64,000 nt of DNA, from NCBI GenBank assembly GCA_002280565.1, contig NCEF01000006.1:1-64000 (forward strand), given 5' to 3'. Source of the DNA: Sphingomonas sp. 32-66-10 (GTDB lineage: Bacteria; Pseudomonadota; Alphaproteobacteria; Sphingomonadales; Sphingomonadaceae). Both the position numbers and the translations under genes were made by a program. Shown here in pieces: positions 18,153-29,553 of this stretch (position 1 is the stretch's first letter; the number at the start of each line of letters is the position of its first letter). Below the pieces are notes generated by a model. The model saw only the letters and a program-made list of their open reading frames with translations. It ran no database searches and was not told where the DNA came from.

Positions 18153-18863
18153 TCACCCCAACGCCTCGAACGCCCCCGTCTCGAAATCCTCGCCCAGCAT
18201 CGCGACGATCCGCGCCGCCACCTCTTCCGGCGGCTTGACGCTCTCGGGTGCCTCGCCCGGATAGGCGCGTGCGCGCATCTTGGTCCGGGTCGCGCCCGGA
18301 TCGAGCAGAGCCACGCGAACCTTGGTCAGGTTGCGCACCTCGTCGGCATAGCTCAGCAGCAAATTCTCGAACGCCGCCTTGGTCGCACCGTACAGGCCCC
18401 AATAGGCGCGCGGCTGACGCCCGACCTTCGACGTCACGCCGATTACCCGCGCCGCGTCCGACTTGCGCAGCAACCCGTCGAATGCGCCGATCAGCGCCGC
18501 CTGCGCGCTGACGTTGAGCGCCAGCACCTTGGCCACTTCCTTGGGGTCGAACGCCGAAACCTGAGACAAGGTGCCGAGCGCGGCGGCATTCAGTACCAGG
18601 ATGTCGAGCTTGCCCCAGCGCTCCGCCACGGCGGCGGCGAGGCGCGGGATCGAATCCGTCTCGATCAGATCCATCGGCGCGATCGTCGCCGATCCGCCCG
18701 CTGCGAAGATCGCTTCCTCGACCTCTTCAAGGCCCCCGGCGGTGCGCGCGGTCAGCACGACATGCGCGCCCTGTGCCGCCAGTGCGATCGCCGTCGCCGC
18801 GCCAATCCCGCGGCTCGCGCCGGTGACGAGCGCGATGCGCCCGGCAAGTGCCTGTTCGGTCAT
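18153..18863 (-). CDS. Short-chain dehydrogenase/reductase
   Basis: 236 aa from MTEQALAGR at 18863. Rossmann motif TGASRGIG, NAA for NNAG, and catalytic YGATK (Tyr-x3-Lys) are all present, with Ser in VTSKVG. It is a classical SDR of unknown substrate. It starts 4 bp after the purF stop, so it is probably co-transcribed with purF. Its C-terminus (KPPEEVAARIVAML) is typical of the family. Confidence 0.88.
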   Translation of the reverse strand: MTEQALAGRIALVTGASRGIGAATAIALAAQGAHVVLTARTAGGLEEVEEAIFAAGGSATIAPMDLIETDSIPRLAAAVAERWGKLDILVLNAAALGTLSQVSAFDPKEVAKVLALNVSAQAALIGAFDGLLRKSDAARVIGVTSKVGRQPRAYWGLYGATKAAFENLLLSYADEVRNLTKVRVALLDPGATRTKMRARAYPGEAPESVKPPEEVAARIVAMLGEDFETGAFEALG

Positions 18864-18867
18864 GCGA

Positions 18868-20319
18868 TCAACGCTTTTCGTCGAGCAGAGCGAGCTGGCC
18901 GACCGCCTGCTCGTCATGGTCGGTCAATTGGGTCGGATATTCGCCGGTGAAGCACGCGTCGCAATAACGTGGCAGCACGTCGCCGCGCTGCGCCTCGCCC
19001 AGCGCGCGATACAGGCCGTCGATCGACACGAACGCCAGGCTGTCGGCCTTGATGAACTTGGCCATCCCGGCCACGTCATGCTGCGCGGCGAGCAGCTTGG
19101 AGCGCTCGGGCGTGTCGACGCCATAGAAACAGCTGTGCGTCGTCGGCGGGCTGGCTATGCGCATATGCACTTCCGCCGCGCCCGCTTCGCGCATCATCTC
19201 GACGATCTTCAGGCTGGTCGTCCCGCGCACGATCGAATCGTCGATCAGCACGACACGCTTGCCCTTGATCAGCGCGCGATTGGCATTGTGCTTGAGCTTG
19301 ACGCCCAGCCGCCGCACTTCCGCGCTCGGCTGGATGAAGGTGCGGCCAACATAGTGCGAGCGGATGATGCCAAGCTCGAACGGAATGCCCGATTGCTGGG
19401 CATAGCCGATCGCGGCGGGCACGCCCGAATCCGGCACCGGGATCACCAGATCGGCATCGACCGGCGATTCGATCGCCAGCTCGGCGCCGATGCCCTTGCG
19501 CACGGTATAGACCGACCGGTCCTGTGCGATCGAATCCGGGCGGCTGAAATAGACCCACTCGAAAATGCACGGGCGCGGCGCAATCGCGGTGAACGGGCGG
19601 ATCGATCGCATCGCGCCGTCCTGCACGATCACCAGCTCGCCCGGCTCGACATCGCGGACATAGGTCGCACCGACCACGTCGAGCGCCACCGTCTCGGACG
19701 CAAAGATAAAGCTGTCGCCCAGCCGTCCCATCACCAGCGGCCGGATGCCCAGCGGGTCGCGGCACGCGATCATCCCCGCCGGCGTCATGCAGATCAGCGA
19801 ATAGGCACCCTCGACCTGCTTGAGCGCATCGATGAACCGGTCGAGCAGATCCTTGTAGCCACTGGTCGCGACCAGATGGATGATGGTTTCGGTATCCGAC
19901 GTCGACTGGAAGATCGAACCGCGCCGGATCAGCTCGCGGCGCAGATGCATCGCGTTGGAGATGTTGCCGTTATGCGCCACCGCAAATCCGCCGCTCGCCA
20001 ATTCGGCATAGAGCGGCTGGACGTTGCGCAGCGCGGTCTCACCCGTGGTCGAATAGCGGACATGGCCGCACGCCACGGTCCCGGCCAGCGCGCGGATCAC
20101 CTCGTCGCGGTCGAAATTGCCCGCGACATGGCCCATCGCGCGGTGCGTGTGGAAGTTCGCCCCGTCAAAGCTGGTGATGCCGGCGGCCTCCTGCCCGCGA
20201 TGCTGGAGTGCGTGCAGGCCCAGCGCAACGAGCGCAGCCGCGCCCTCCGCACCGGAAACACCGAATACGCCGCACTCTTCGCGCAGCTTGTCGTCGTCAA
20301 ATGGATGTGTGGTCAGCAT
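18868..20319 (-). CDS. purF: Amidophosphoribosyltransferase
   Basis: 483 aa from MLTTHPFDD at 20319. It makes phosphoribosylamine, the first step of purine synthesis. A 15-residue propeptide ends before Cys16 in REECGVFGV, the nucleophile freed by processing. Glutaminase residues follow (HVRYSTTGE, VAHNGNISNA). The PRPP loop is VVLIDDSIVRGTTS. The HSCFYGVDTP and YCDACFTGEYP motifs match the iron-sulfur, Bacillus-type enzyme. The start is placed at the propeptide ATG; longer readings have no support. Confidence 0.96.
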   Translation of the reverse strand: MLTTHPFDDDKLREECGVFGVSGAEGAAALVALGLHALQHRGQEAAGITSFDGANFHTHRAMGHVAGNFDRDEVIRALAGTVACGHVRYSTTGETALRNVQPLYAELASGGFAVAHNGNISNAMHLRRELIRRGSIFQSTSDTETIIHLVATSGYKDLLDRFIDALKQVEGAYSLICMTPAGMIACRDPLGIRPLVMGRLGDSFIFASETVALDVVGATYVRDVEPGELVIVQDGAMRSIRPFTAIAPRPCIFEWVYFSRPDSIAQDRSVYTVRKGIGAELAIESPVDADLVIPVPDSGVPAAIGYAQQSGIPFELGIIRSHYVGRTFIQPSAEVRRLGVKLKHNANRALIKGKRVVLIDDSIVRGTTSLKIVEMMREAGAAEVHMRIASPPTTHSCFYGVDTPERSKLLAAQHDVAGMAKFIKADSLAFVSIDGLYRALGEAQRGDVLPRYCDACFTGEYPTQLTDHDEQAVGQLALLDEKR

Positions 20320-20452
20320 CGGCCCTTCGGGGGAGTCGTTGGTCGATGGCCGCGCATATAGGGGGCCGATCCGGCTTTGTCGCCTGTTTGTCACATCAAA
20401 TCGGGGATCATTGTGTTTCTCCGTAGGTTGGTGGGGTGAAAGGAGACCGGCC

Positions 20453-20701
20453 ATGGCCAAGGATCACGGACCCCAGATCAAGGACGACACGCTCTACGAA
20501 GACCTGCGCAAGGACGGCGCCTCGAAGGAGAAAGCTGCGCGCATCGCCAACGCCAAGGCGGAAGGCTCGCTCGATCACAAGGGCACACGGCTCGAGGATC
20601 GGACGAAAGAAGAGCTGTATGACGAGGCGAAGGAAATCGGCATCGAAGGCCGCTCGGACATGACCAAGGGCGAGCTGATCGACGCGATCCGGCCTCACTG
20701 A
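20453..20701 (+). CDS. Small Rho-N/SAP-like domain protein
   Basis: 82 aa from the ATG at 20453, preceded by AAAGGAGA. The N-terminal half (DDTLYEDLRKDGASKEKAARIANAKAEG) is a helix-rich segment seen in many small proteobacterial proteins. The C-terminal half (RTKEELYDEAKEIGIEGRSDMTKGELIDAIR) resembles the Rho-N/SAP helix-extended-loop-helix, which binds nucleic acids. It is highly charged. Function is unknown. It is divergent from purF. Confidence 0.85.
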   Translation: MAKDHGPQIKDDTLYEDLRKDGASKEKAARIANAKAEGSLDHKGTRLEDRTKEELYDEAKEIGIEGRSDMTKGELIDAIRPH

Positions 20702-20808
20702 ATTCCGACTCTGTTCGGCTCAATCGATGACTGAACGATGACATAATCGATTTCCTCACTCGCACTGACCGGTTTATCCCGTTTCCTACCCGCGCTGCGC
20801 TCCGATAG

Positions 20809-23049
<2,241 letters not shown>

Positions 23050-23063
23050 AGCCCCCTTCTTCC

Positions 23064-23085
23064 CCCCTCCCGCTTGCGGGAGGGG
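23064..23085. repeat. CCCCTCCCGC hairpin repeat after katG
   Basis: A 10-bp perfect stem CCCCTCCCGC/GCGGGAGGGG with a 2-nt loop begins about 15 bp after the katG stop. It is followed by GGGGGAGGGCCTGTC. There is no T-run, so it is more likely a dispersed repeat than a standard terminator. Confidence 0.65.
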
Positions 23086-23200
23086 CCGGGGGAGGGCCTG
23101 TCCACGCACGAAACGGCCGCGCCGGGACACCCCGCCGCGGCTGTTCTTGCGCTCTTGGTTTCGACAAATGGCCGCCGGTAGCCCGTTGCATCGAGTGATG

Positions 23201-24085
23201 TCAGTCAGCGACCATGCACGGCTTGAGGAGTTTGATGATCCAGTCGCGCACTATTTCAATGCGCAGGGGCAGATGCTTGCGGCTCGAGTACAGGATCGTC
23301 ATCTGCGACGTTGACGGTGGATAATCGGGCAGCACCTCGACCAGATCACCCGACTTCAAATGTTGCAGGGCGTCAAACCGCGGCAGACTGATCATGCCGA
23401 GGCCGGACAGGCCGGCCTGGATATATCCTTCGGTTGAATCCACGGCCACGCTCACGCGCATCCGCACTGGCGCGTCGCCGAACTCCAGCGTTGCCCACCC
23501 CCCTGCTTCGGGCTGTCCGTAGGAAATTGCGCGATGCGTCCGAAGGTCGGCGGGCGTTTCGGGAATGCCATTCCGGCGGAGATATTCGCGCGACGCGCAG
23601 TTCACGAACGACAGGTCGCACAATCGCCGACAAACCAGACTTGAATGGTCCAACGCGCCAACCCGAAGAACAAAGTCCAGCCCTTCCGATACGATGTCGA
23701 GACGCTCGTCAGAAATGCGCAGGTCGATCATCAGATCGGGATGATCATTCAGGAACTGCGATAGTGCCGGAATCACGATGTGATGCGCGATCCGTCCCGG
23801 CATGCTTATTCGCACGCGGCCGGACACCCCCTTGCTGAACATCGTTTCCAACATCTGCGCTTCGTCGATCACGCTGCGCGCGCGTTCGGTGAGGCGAAGC
23901 CCTTCTTCGGTCGGGGATACCACGCGCGTCGTACGATGAAGCAGACGCGCGCCAATGCGGTTTTCCAGTCCGGAGATTATGGTGGACAGAGTGGACCGCG
24001 GTACCCCCAACCGTTCGGCTGCCGAGGTAAAATTTCCCGCGTCGATCACTGCGATCAGCGCTCGATACTCGCGTAATTGGTCCAT
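23201..24085 (-). CDS. LysR-family transcriptional regulator
   Basis: 294 aa. The N-terminal wHTH (LREYRALIAVIDAGNFTSAAERLGVPRSTLSTIISGLENRIG, given here as one region around residues 4-46) fits the LysR group close to AaeR/DsdC-like regulators with a short helix 1. The effector domain starts near residue 90. It is divergent from an SDR gene at 24191, with 105 bp between the starts and a palindrome in that gap. Control of the SDR is likely. Confidence 0.9.
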   Translation of the reverse strand: MDQLREYRALIAVIDAGNFTSAAERLGVPRSTLSTIISGLENRIGARLLHRTTRVVSPTEEGLRLTERARSVIDEAQMLETMFSKGVSGRVRISMPGRIAHHIVIPALSQFLNDHPDLMIDLRISDERLDIVSEGLDFVLRVGALDHSSLVCRRLCDLSFVNCASREYLRRNGIPETPADLRTHRAISYGQPEAGGWATLEFGDAPVRMRVSVAVDSTEGYIQAGLSGLGMISLPRFDALQHLKSGDLVEVLPDYPPSTSQMTILYSSRKHLPLRIEIVRDWIIKLLKPCMVAD

Positions 24086-24107
24086 TCATGTGCTATTGTT
24101 CGCAATT

Positions 24108-24121
24108 ATTGACAAGTCAAT
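24108..24121. promoter_or_regulatory. Candidate LysR operator in the divergent gap
   Basis: ATTGAC-AA-GTCAAT is an inverted repeat with perfect 6-bp arms, in an AT-rich gap between a LysR gene and the divergent SDR it may control. This is the usual site of LysR binding. Confidence 0.5.
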
Positions 24122-24190
24122 TCACGTGTTGGCCCATTATCTGCGGATTTGGAATCGCTAGATCGGGTGTGACAAACAAGGAGTCGTGAC

Positions 24191-24964
24191 ATGACCGATC
24201 ATTCGATAGCCGGAAAAACCGCCCTCATCGCAGGCGGTGGTAAGAATCTTGGTGGGCTGATCGCGCGCGAACTGGCGGCTGCCGGTGCAAGGGCCATTGC
24301 GATCCATTACAATGGCGACAGGACCAAAGCGGCTGCCGAAGAGACGGCGGAAGCCGTGCGGGCGTTGGGCGCGCAGGCCGCGATTTTCCAGGCGGATCTG
24401 ACCACGGCGGCCGCCAACGCGCAGCTCTTTGCCGACGCGGAACGCGCCCTCGGTAAGATCAACATTGCGATCAATACGGTTGGCATGGTGCTGAAAAAGC
24501 CGATCGTCGAGATATCCGAAGATGAGTATGATGTCATGGCGGCGGTCAACTCAAAGTCCGCCTTCTTCTTTCTCAAGGAAGCGGGAAAGAACATCAGCGA
24601 CCATGGCAAGGTGCTCACCATCGTCACGTCATTGCTTGGGGCGTTCACGCCATTCTATTCGGTCTATGAAGGATTGAAGGCGCCGGTCGAGCATTTCACC
24701 CGCGCAGCGTCCAAGGAATTTGGAGCGCGGGGGATTTCGGTGAATGCTATCGGACCCGGGCCGATGGATACCCCGTTCTTCTACGGTCAGGAGAGCGCGG
24801 ATGCCCAAGCATACCACAAGGGCGCGGCGTCGCTCTCGGCCTATTCCAGGACAGGCCTGACCGACATTGAAGACATTGTGCCTTGGGTAAAGTTGCTCGT
24901 GTCCAGTGGATGGTGGATGACTGGTCAGACCATCCTCGTAAATGGAGGTTACACAACGAAATGA
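24191..24964 (+). CDS. Short-chain dehydrogenase/reductase
   Basis: 257 aa. The start at 24191 follows ACAAGGAG. Rossmann motif is AGGGKNLGG (a G-rich loop close to the SDR pattern). Catalytic residues are Ser in TSLLGAF and YEGLK (Tyr-x3-Lys). The NAG-type motif is NTVGM. C-terminal NGGYTT is standard. The substrate is unknown. It is probably controlled by the divergent LysR protein. Confidence 0.88.
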   Translation: MTDHSIAGKTALIAGGGKNLGGLIARELAAAGARAIAIHYNGDRTKAAAEETAEAVRALGAQAAIFQADLTTAAANAQLFADAERALGKINIAINTVGMVLKKPIVEISEDEYDVMAAVNSKSAFFFLKEAGKNISDHGKVLTIVTSLLGAFTPFYSVYEGLKAPVEHFTRAASKEFGARGISVNAIGPGPMDTPFFYGQESADAQAYHKGAASLSAYSRTGLTDIEDIVPWVKLLVSSGWWMTGQTILVNGGYTTK

Positions 24965-25009
24965 CCGGAGTATCCCGACATTAGAAAGTAAGCGACCGCG
25001 GGGGGAACA

Positions 25010-26178
25010 ATGACCATGACGAAACTCATCGCCATCGTGGCCCCCCGCGATCCGGAGCAAGGCCACCGCGCGGCCACTCCTCTCGAACTGCTGTTCGATC
25101 TGGCTACGGTCATCGCCATCGCGGCGGCTGCAGCCGGCCTTCACCACGCGATTGCCGAGGCGCATGCGGGGGAGGGGATACCCAAATTCCTGCTCGCCTT
25201 CTTCGCAATCTGGTGGGCTTGGATGAACTACACCTGGTTTGCCTCGGCCTATGACAATGGCGACGCGGTGTTCCGTTTGGCTACCTTCACGATCATCGGC
25301 GGTGCGTTGACGATGGCGGCAGGGATCGCGCCGCTGTTCGATGCGGTCGATTTGTCGCTCGTCATCATCGGCTATGTCATCATGGCCTTGCCCAGGCGTT
25401 TCTGTGGTTGCGCGCGGCACGTGGCGACCCGCAACGGCGATCGGCCAATCTGGCCTATGCGATCGGTCTTGTGATGGTGCAGGCCTATTGGTTGGCGTTC
25501 ATTGTGTTCCCCGTGCTGCGCGAGGCATATGTCGTGCCGTTCATCGTGATCGGCGTGCTCGCCGAACTGCTGGTGCCAGTGATTGCAGAGCGCATGGCCA
25601 ACACGCCCTGGCATCGCGCGCATATTGAGGAGCGCTACGGCCTGCTCACCATCATCGTGCTGGGCGAAGTGCTGCTCGCGGCGATGCTGGCGCTGCGCAC
25701 CGCCTATACCGGCGAATATAACATCGCCTTCGTCCACACCGCGATGTCGGCGGTGGTCGTGACCGGGGCGATGTGGTGGCTCTATTTCCCTGGCGGCAAG
25801 CATCTGCACAGCACGCAGCTGTCGGACGCGCTGCTATGGGGCTATGGCCACTTCCTGATCTTCGGATCGGTCGCCGCCGTTGGTGCGGGCTTTGCCGTGC
25901 TGGTCGATATCATCGCAGGCAAGGCCGCGGTCGGGATCGTTGTCGGCGACTATGCGGTCGGTATCCCGCTCGCGCTGTATTTGTTCGGCCTCTGGCTCGT
26001 GCGCGACCGGCATGTGTTGACCGGGTGGGGCCGTCACGTCCTGCTTGTGTTCGCCGTCGCGACCCTCGCTTCGCTGGCGATTCCGATCGTGCTCGAAGGG
26101 CTGGCGGCGTTGGCAGTCGGCGCTGTTGTCGCGCGGGAATTGGTGGTGCGCGTGAGCGTTGGCCGCCCGACGGGGTGA
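25010..26178 (+). pseudogene. LtrA-family membrane protein, single-base frameshift
   Basis: LtrA (low temperature requirement A) proteins have about ten membrane helices and unknown biochemical role. The first part (25010-25474) has the family start RAATPLELLFDLATVIAIAAAAAG, FFAIWWAWMNYTWF and ends the frame at VIMALPRRF. The second part (open from 25408) continues the family pattern in another frame: QAFLWLRAARGDPQRR, ERYGLLTIIVLGEVLLA, then six helices. Joining the frames between 25390 and 25393 needs one added base, making TTG-GCC-CAG. It is either a real inactivating deletion or a sequencing error. A GGGGGG ribosome site precedes the start. Confidence 0.82.
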
Positions 26179-26217
26179 CCGCTTTGCAGGTTCGCACGGC
26201 GGCGCTAACACCGCCGC

Positions 26218-26577
26218 ATGACCGACCCCCGCGATTCCACGCTCGAGCTGAACCCGAATTACGATGCCAACGGCCTGATCACCGCCGTCGCCACCCACGT
26301 TGTGACCGGCGAGCTGCTGATGCTCGCGCATATGAACGCCGATGCGCTGGCCAAAACGCTCGACACCGGCGAGGCGTGGTTCTGGTCGCGCAGCCGCCAG
26401 CGGCTGTGGAAAAAGGGTGAGAGCAGCGGCCACGTCCTGCGCGTGGTCGAGGCGCGGATCGACTGCGATCAGGACGCGCTGTGGCTGAAGGTCGACCCCG
26501 CCGGCCCCGCCTGCCACACCGGCGAACCCAGCTGCTTCTTCCGCCGCATCGAAAACGGCAAGCTGGTGCGCGGGTGA
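26218..26577 (+). CDS. hisI: Phosphoribosyl-AMP cyclohydrolase
   Basis: 119 aa, stand-alone HisI without the HisE domain, as in most alphaproteobacteria. It performs the third step of histidine synthesis. Visible motifs are [34 protein letters not shown], and the zinc/magnesium site [11 protein letters not shown] with Cys in [13 protein letters not shown]. The stop codon overlaps the GTG of the next gene (GTGA). Other his genes are not in the window. Confidence 0.94.
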   Translation: MTDPRDSTLELNPNYDANGLITAVATHVVTGELLMLAHMNADALAKTLDTGEAWFWSRSRQRLWKKGESSGHVLRVVEARIDCDQDALWLKVDPAGPACHTGEPSCFFRRIENGKLVRG

Positions 26578-27254
26578 GTGCAGGGGCGAGCCTCATTCCT
26601 CCCCCAGCTTGCTGGGGGAGGGGGACCGCCGCCGAAGGCGGTGGTGGAGGGGCCTCCCCGCAGAGGGCGGTCAGCATCTCGGCAAAATTCCGCCGTCTTC
26701 GCGGCGGCCCCTCTGTCAGCGCTACGCGCTGCCACCTCCCCCGTCGGGGGAGGAATTCCGCGATCCTCGCCACCCTCCTCCTCGCCGCTTGCTCCGGCAG
26801 CGGGCCGCAGCCCGGCGCATCCCCCACGCCCCCCAGCCTCGAATCCGCCGCGATCGAACGCGGCCTTGTCCGCGATCCCAAGGCGAGCGACGTCACCGGC
26901 CTCTACGCCCGCGACACCGACCGGCTGTGCGTCGTGCCCGACGGCACCGCCTATCGCGTCGGCGCGTTCGTCGATTATGGCGACAAGGTCAGCTGCACCG
27001 GCCGCGGCACCGCTGCCCGCTCCGGCTCGACCCTCGCGATCGAGTTGAAGGGGCGGAACGGCGAGACCTGCAGCTTCGACGCCAAGTTCGACGGCGACCG
27101 CATTACCTTCCCCGCCACCGTCCCCGATTCCTGCGCCAAACTCTGCGGCCCCCGCGCCAGCTTCGCCGCACTCGAAGTCGAGCGCCTCAGCGAATCCGCC
27201 GCCGAAGCCGAAGCGCTCAGAAGTGCCGAGGGAGTCCGGCTCTGCGGTAGTTGA
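26574..27254 (+). CDS. Lipoprotein gene with a palindromic element in frame near its start
   Basis: The open frame from GTG 26574 (overlapping the hisI stop) encodes about 226 aa. Its native part begins near [16 protein letters not shown], a lipoprotein signal ending in lipobox LAAC, and continues with two Cys pairs in a small domain ([44 protein letters not shown]). Between the GTG and this signal lies element B (26595-26756), read in frame as a Gly-rich segment. No ATG, GTG or TTG exists in this frame between the GTG and the lipobox. Export may thus be impaired, or another start is used. Function of the mature protein is unknown. Confidence 0.6.
   Translation: MSAGASLIPPPACWGRGTAAEGGGGGASPQRAVSISAKFRRLRGGPSVSATRCHLPRRGRNSAILATLLLAACSGSGPQPGASPTPPSLESAAIERGLVRDPKASDVTGLYARDTDRLCVVPDGTAYRVGAFVDYGDKVSCTGRGTAARSGSTLAIELKGRNGETCSFDAKFDGDRITFPATVPDSCAKLCGPRASFAALEVERLSESAAEAEALRSAEGVRLCGS
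26595..26756. repeat. Large palindromic element, copy B
   Basis: Bounded by ATTCCTCCCCC and GGGGGAGGAAT. Inner parts include GACCGCCGCCGAAGGCGGT and a second hairpin region around TTCCGCCGTCTTCGCGGCGG. With these ends it is 162 bp, a multiple of three, and it stays open in the reading frame of the lipoprotein gene. Confidence 0.8.
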
Positions 27255-27266
27255 CGTTAACGTCAA
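27251..27266. promoter_or_regulatory. Perfect 16-bp palindrome, candidate MerR operator
   Basis: TTGACGTTAACGTCAA is a perfect palindrome, 20 bp upstream of the MerR-type gene start. The placement suggests autoregulation and control of the downstream acyl-CoA dehydrogenase. Similar sites are at 42578-42593 and 5720-5735. Confidence 0.75.
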
Positions 27267-27286
27267 CCGGGCGTAAATCGACTCGC

Positions 27287-27718
27287 ATGGCAACGAAACT
27301 GAAAGCCGTCGCCAGCTTCGCCCCGATCGAGGCGCGGCCGGACAAGGAGAGCTTCTCGATCTCGGACCTGTGCGCCGAGTTCGAGGTCACCGCACGCGCG
27401 CTGCGCTTCTACGAAGATGAAGGGCTGATCAGCCCAGAGCGCCGCGGCCTGCAGCGCATCTACTCGCACCGCGACCGCGCCCGGCTCGCCTGGATCCTGC
27501 GCGGCAAGCGCGTCGGCTTCAGCCTGGCCGAGATCCGCGAGATGATCGACCTCTACGACGTCGGCGACGACCGCCGCACCCAGCATCAGGTCACGCTCGA
27601 CAAATGCCGCGCGCGCATCGAGCTGCTGGAGCGGCAAAAGGTCGACATCGACGCCGCCATTGCCGAACTCGACGATTTCATCGCGGTCCTCGAAGGCCGC
27701 GCCGCACCGATCAAATAG
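27287..27718 (+). CDS. MerR-family regulator, likely of acyl-CoA metabolism
   Basis: 143 aa from the ATG at 27287. The N-terminal MerR wHTH is FSISDLCAEFEVTARALRFYE, then DEGLISPERRGLQRIYSHRD and LAWILRGKRVGFSLAEIREM. A coiled-coil dimer helix and a short C-terminus (KVDIDAAIAELDDFIAVLEG) follow. There is no Cys-based metal site, which argues against CueR/SoxR types. MerR proteins next to acyl-CoA dehydrogenases are often LiuR-like regulators of fatty-acid or branched-chain amino-acid breakdown. That is an inference from context. A perfect palindrome sits just upstream. Confidence 0.87.
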   Translation: MATKLKAVASFAPIEARPDKESFSISDLCAEFEVTARALRFYEDEGLISPERRGLQRIYSHRDRARLAWILRGKRVGFSLAEIREMIDLYDVGDDRRTQHQVTLDKCRARIELLERQKVDIDAAIAELDDFIAVLEGRAAPIK

Positions 27719-27732
27719 AACAGGATAGAGAG

Positions 27733-29532
27733 ATGCCCCGCTACAATCCCCCCGTCCGCGACACCCGTTTCGTCCTCGACCGCGTGCTCAAGATCGACCG
27801 CTACGCCGACCTGCCCGGGTTCGCCAACGCGACCCCCGACACCGTCACCGCGGTCCTCGAAGAGGGCGGCAAGTTCGTCGCCGAAGTCCTCTTCCCGATC
27901 AACCATAGCGGCGACCAACAGGGCTGCACCCGCCACCCGGACGGCTCGGTAACCACGCCCGACGGCTACAAGGAAGCCTATAACCAGTTCGTCGAATCCG
28001 GCTGGGGCACGCTGAGCGCGCCGGAGCAGTTCGGCGGCCAGGGCATGCCGCACGTCGTCTCGACCGCGTTCCAGGAATATATGATCTCGGCCAACATGGC
28101 CTTCGCCATGTATCCCGGCCTCACCCACGGCGCGATCGAGGCGCTGCTCGCCAAGGGCAGCCCGGAGCAGCAGGAGAAATACGTCCCCCGCATGGTCTCG
28201 GGCGAATGGGGCGGCACGATGAACCTGACCGAACCGCATTGCGGCACCGATCTCGGCCTCATCAAGACCCGCGCCACCCCCAATGCCGATGGCAGCTGGT
28301 CGATCACGGGGACGAAGATCTTCATCTCCTCCGGCGAGCATGACCTCACCAGCAACATCATCCACCTCGTCCTCGCCAAGACGCCGGGCGCGCCGGAGAG
28401 CAGCAAGGGCATCTCCCTGTTCGTCGTCCCCAAATTCATGGTCAACGACGACGGCAGCCTCGGCGACCGCAACGCCGTCTCCTGCGGCTCGATCGAGCAC
28501 AAGATGGGCATCCATGCCAACTCGACCTGCGTCATGAACTATGACGGCGCGACCGGCTGGCTGGTCGGCGAAGAGATGAAGGGCCTCGCCGCCATGTTCA
28601 TCATGATGAACGCCGCCCGCCTCGGCGTCGGGCTTCAGGGCCTCGGCATCGGCGAGGTCGCCTATCAGAACGCCGTGCAATACGCCCACGACCGGCGTCA
28701 GGGCCGCGCGCTCACCGGCGCCGCCGAGCCACAGGAAAAGGCCGACACCCTCTTCGTCCACCCCGATGTCCGCCGCATGCTGATGGAGGCCAAGGCGATG
28801 ACCGAGGGGTTGCGCGCCCTGTGCCTGTGGGGCGGCCTCCAGGTCGACCTGTCGCACAAGGCGGCGAGCGAGGAGGAGCGTCAGCTCGCCGACGACCTGA
28901 TCGGCCTGCTCACCCCCGTGATAAAGGGCGTCGGCACCGACGCCGGCTACCGCATCGCGACCGACAGCCAGCAGGTTTATGGCGGCCATGGCTACATCGC
29001 CGAATGGGGCATGGAGCAATATGTCCGCGATGCCCGCATCGCGATGATCTATGAAGGCACCAACGGCGTGCAGGCGATGGACCTGGTCGGCCGCAAGCTG
29101 GCGCAAAATGGCGGCCGCGCGGTCCAGACCCTGTTCCGCATCGTCGCGGAAGAGGTCGCCGCCGCCAAGGCCAAGCCCGAACTAACCCATCTCGCCGAAG
29201 CGCTCGAAAAGGCCAATGGCCAGCTTCAGGCCGCGACCATGTGGTTCATGGCCAACGGCATGAAGGACCCCAACCAGGTCGGCGCCGGCGCATATAGCTA
29301 TATGGAGCTGATGGGCACCGTTGCGATCGGCCTGATGTGGCTCCGCATGGCCGACGCGGCCGTCGCGGCACTGGCCGAAGGCGACGACGACAAGGCGTTC
29401 TACGAAGCCAAGCTGGTCACCGCCCGCTTCTACGCCGACCGCATCATGCCCAACGCCGGCGCGCTGCGCCGCAAGATCGAAAGCGGCGCGGAGACGATCA
29501 TGGCGCTGCCGGTGGAGGCGTTTGGGGTTTGA
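27733..29532 (+). CDS. Acyl-CoA dehydrogenase, DmdC-like long form
   Basis: 599 aa from the ATG at 27733, 14 bp after the MerR gene. The length and the N-terminal extension (YNPPVRDTRFVLDRVLKID) fit the roughly 600-aa acyl-CoA dehydrogenase group that includes 3-methylmercaptopropionyl-CoA dehydrogenase (DmdC). FAD-binding motifs are MNLTEPHCGTDLG and ITGTKIFISSGEHD. The catalytic Glu is in IYEGTNGVQAMD. QVYGGHGYIAEW is also conserved. The substrate is unknown; the coupling to a MerR regulator suggests a fatty-acid or branched-chain role. Confidence 0.92.
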   Translation: MPRYNPPVRDTRFVLDRVLKIDRYADLPGFANATPDTVTAVLEEGGKFVAEVLFPINHSGDQQGCTRHPDGSVTTPDGYKEAYNQFVESGWGTLSAPEQFGGQGMPHVVSTAFQEYMISANMAFAMYPGLTHGAIEALLAKGSPEQQEKYVPRMVSGEWGGTMNLTEPHCGTDLGLIKTRATPNADGSWSITGTKIFISSGEHDLTSNIIHLVLAKTPGAPESSKGISLFVVPKFMVNDDGSLGDRNAVSCGSIEHKMGIHANSTCVMNYDGATGWLVGEEMKGLAAMFIMMNAARLGVGLQGLGIGEVAYQNAVQYAHDRRQGRALTGAAEPQEKADTLFVHPDVRRMLMEAKAMTEGLRALCLWGGLQVDLSHKAASEEERQLADDLIGLLTPVIKGVGTDAGYRIATDSQQVYGGHGYIAEWGMEQYVRDARIAMIYEGTNGVQAMDLVGRKLAQNGGRAVQTLFRIVAEEVAAAKAKPELTHLAEALEKANGQLQAATMWFMANGMKDPNQVGAGAYSYMELMGTVAIGLMWLRMADAAVAALAEGDDDKAFYEAKLVTARFYADRIMPNAGALRRKIESGAETIMALPVEAFGV

Positions 29533-29553
29533 GGGAGAGGGGGCAACGTCGAC

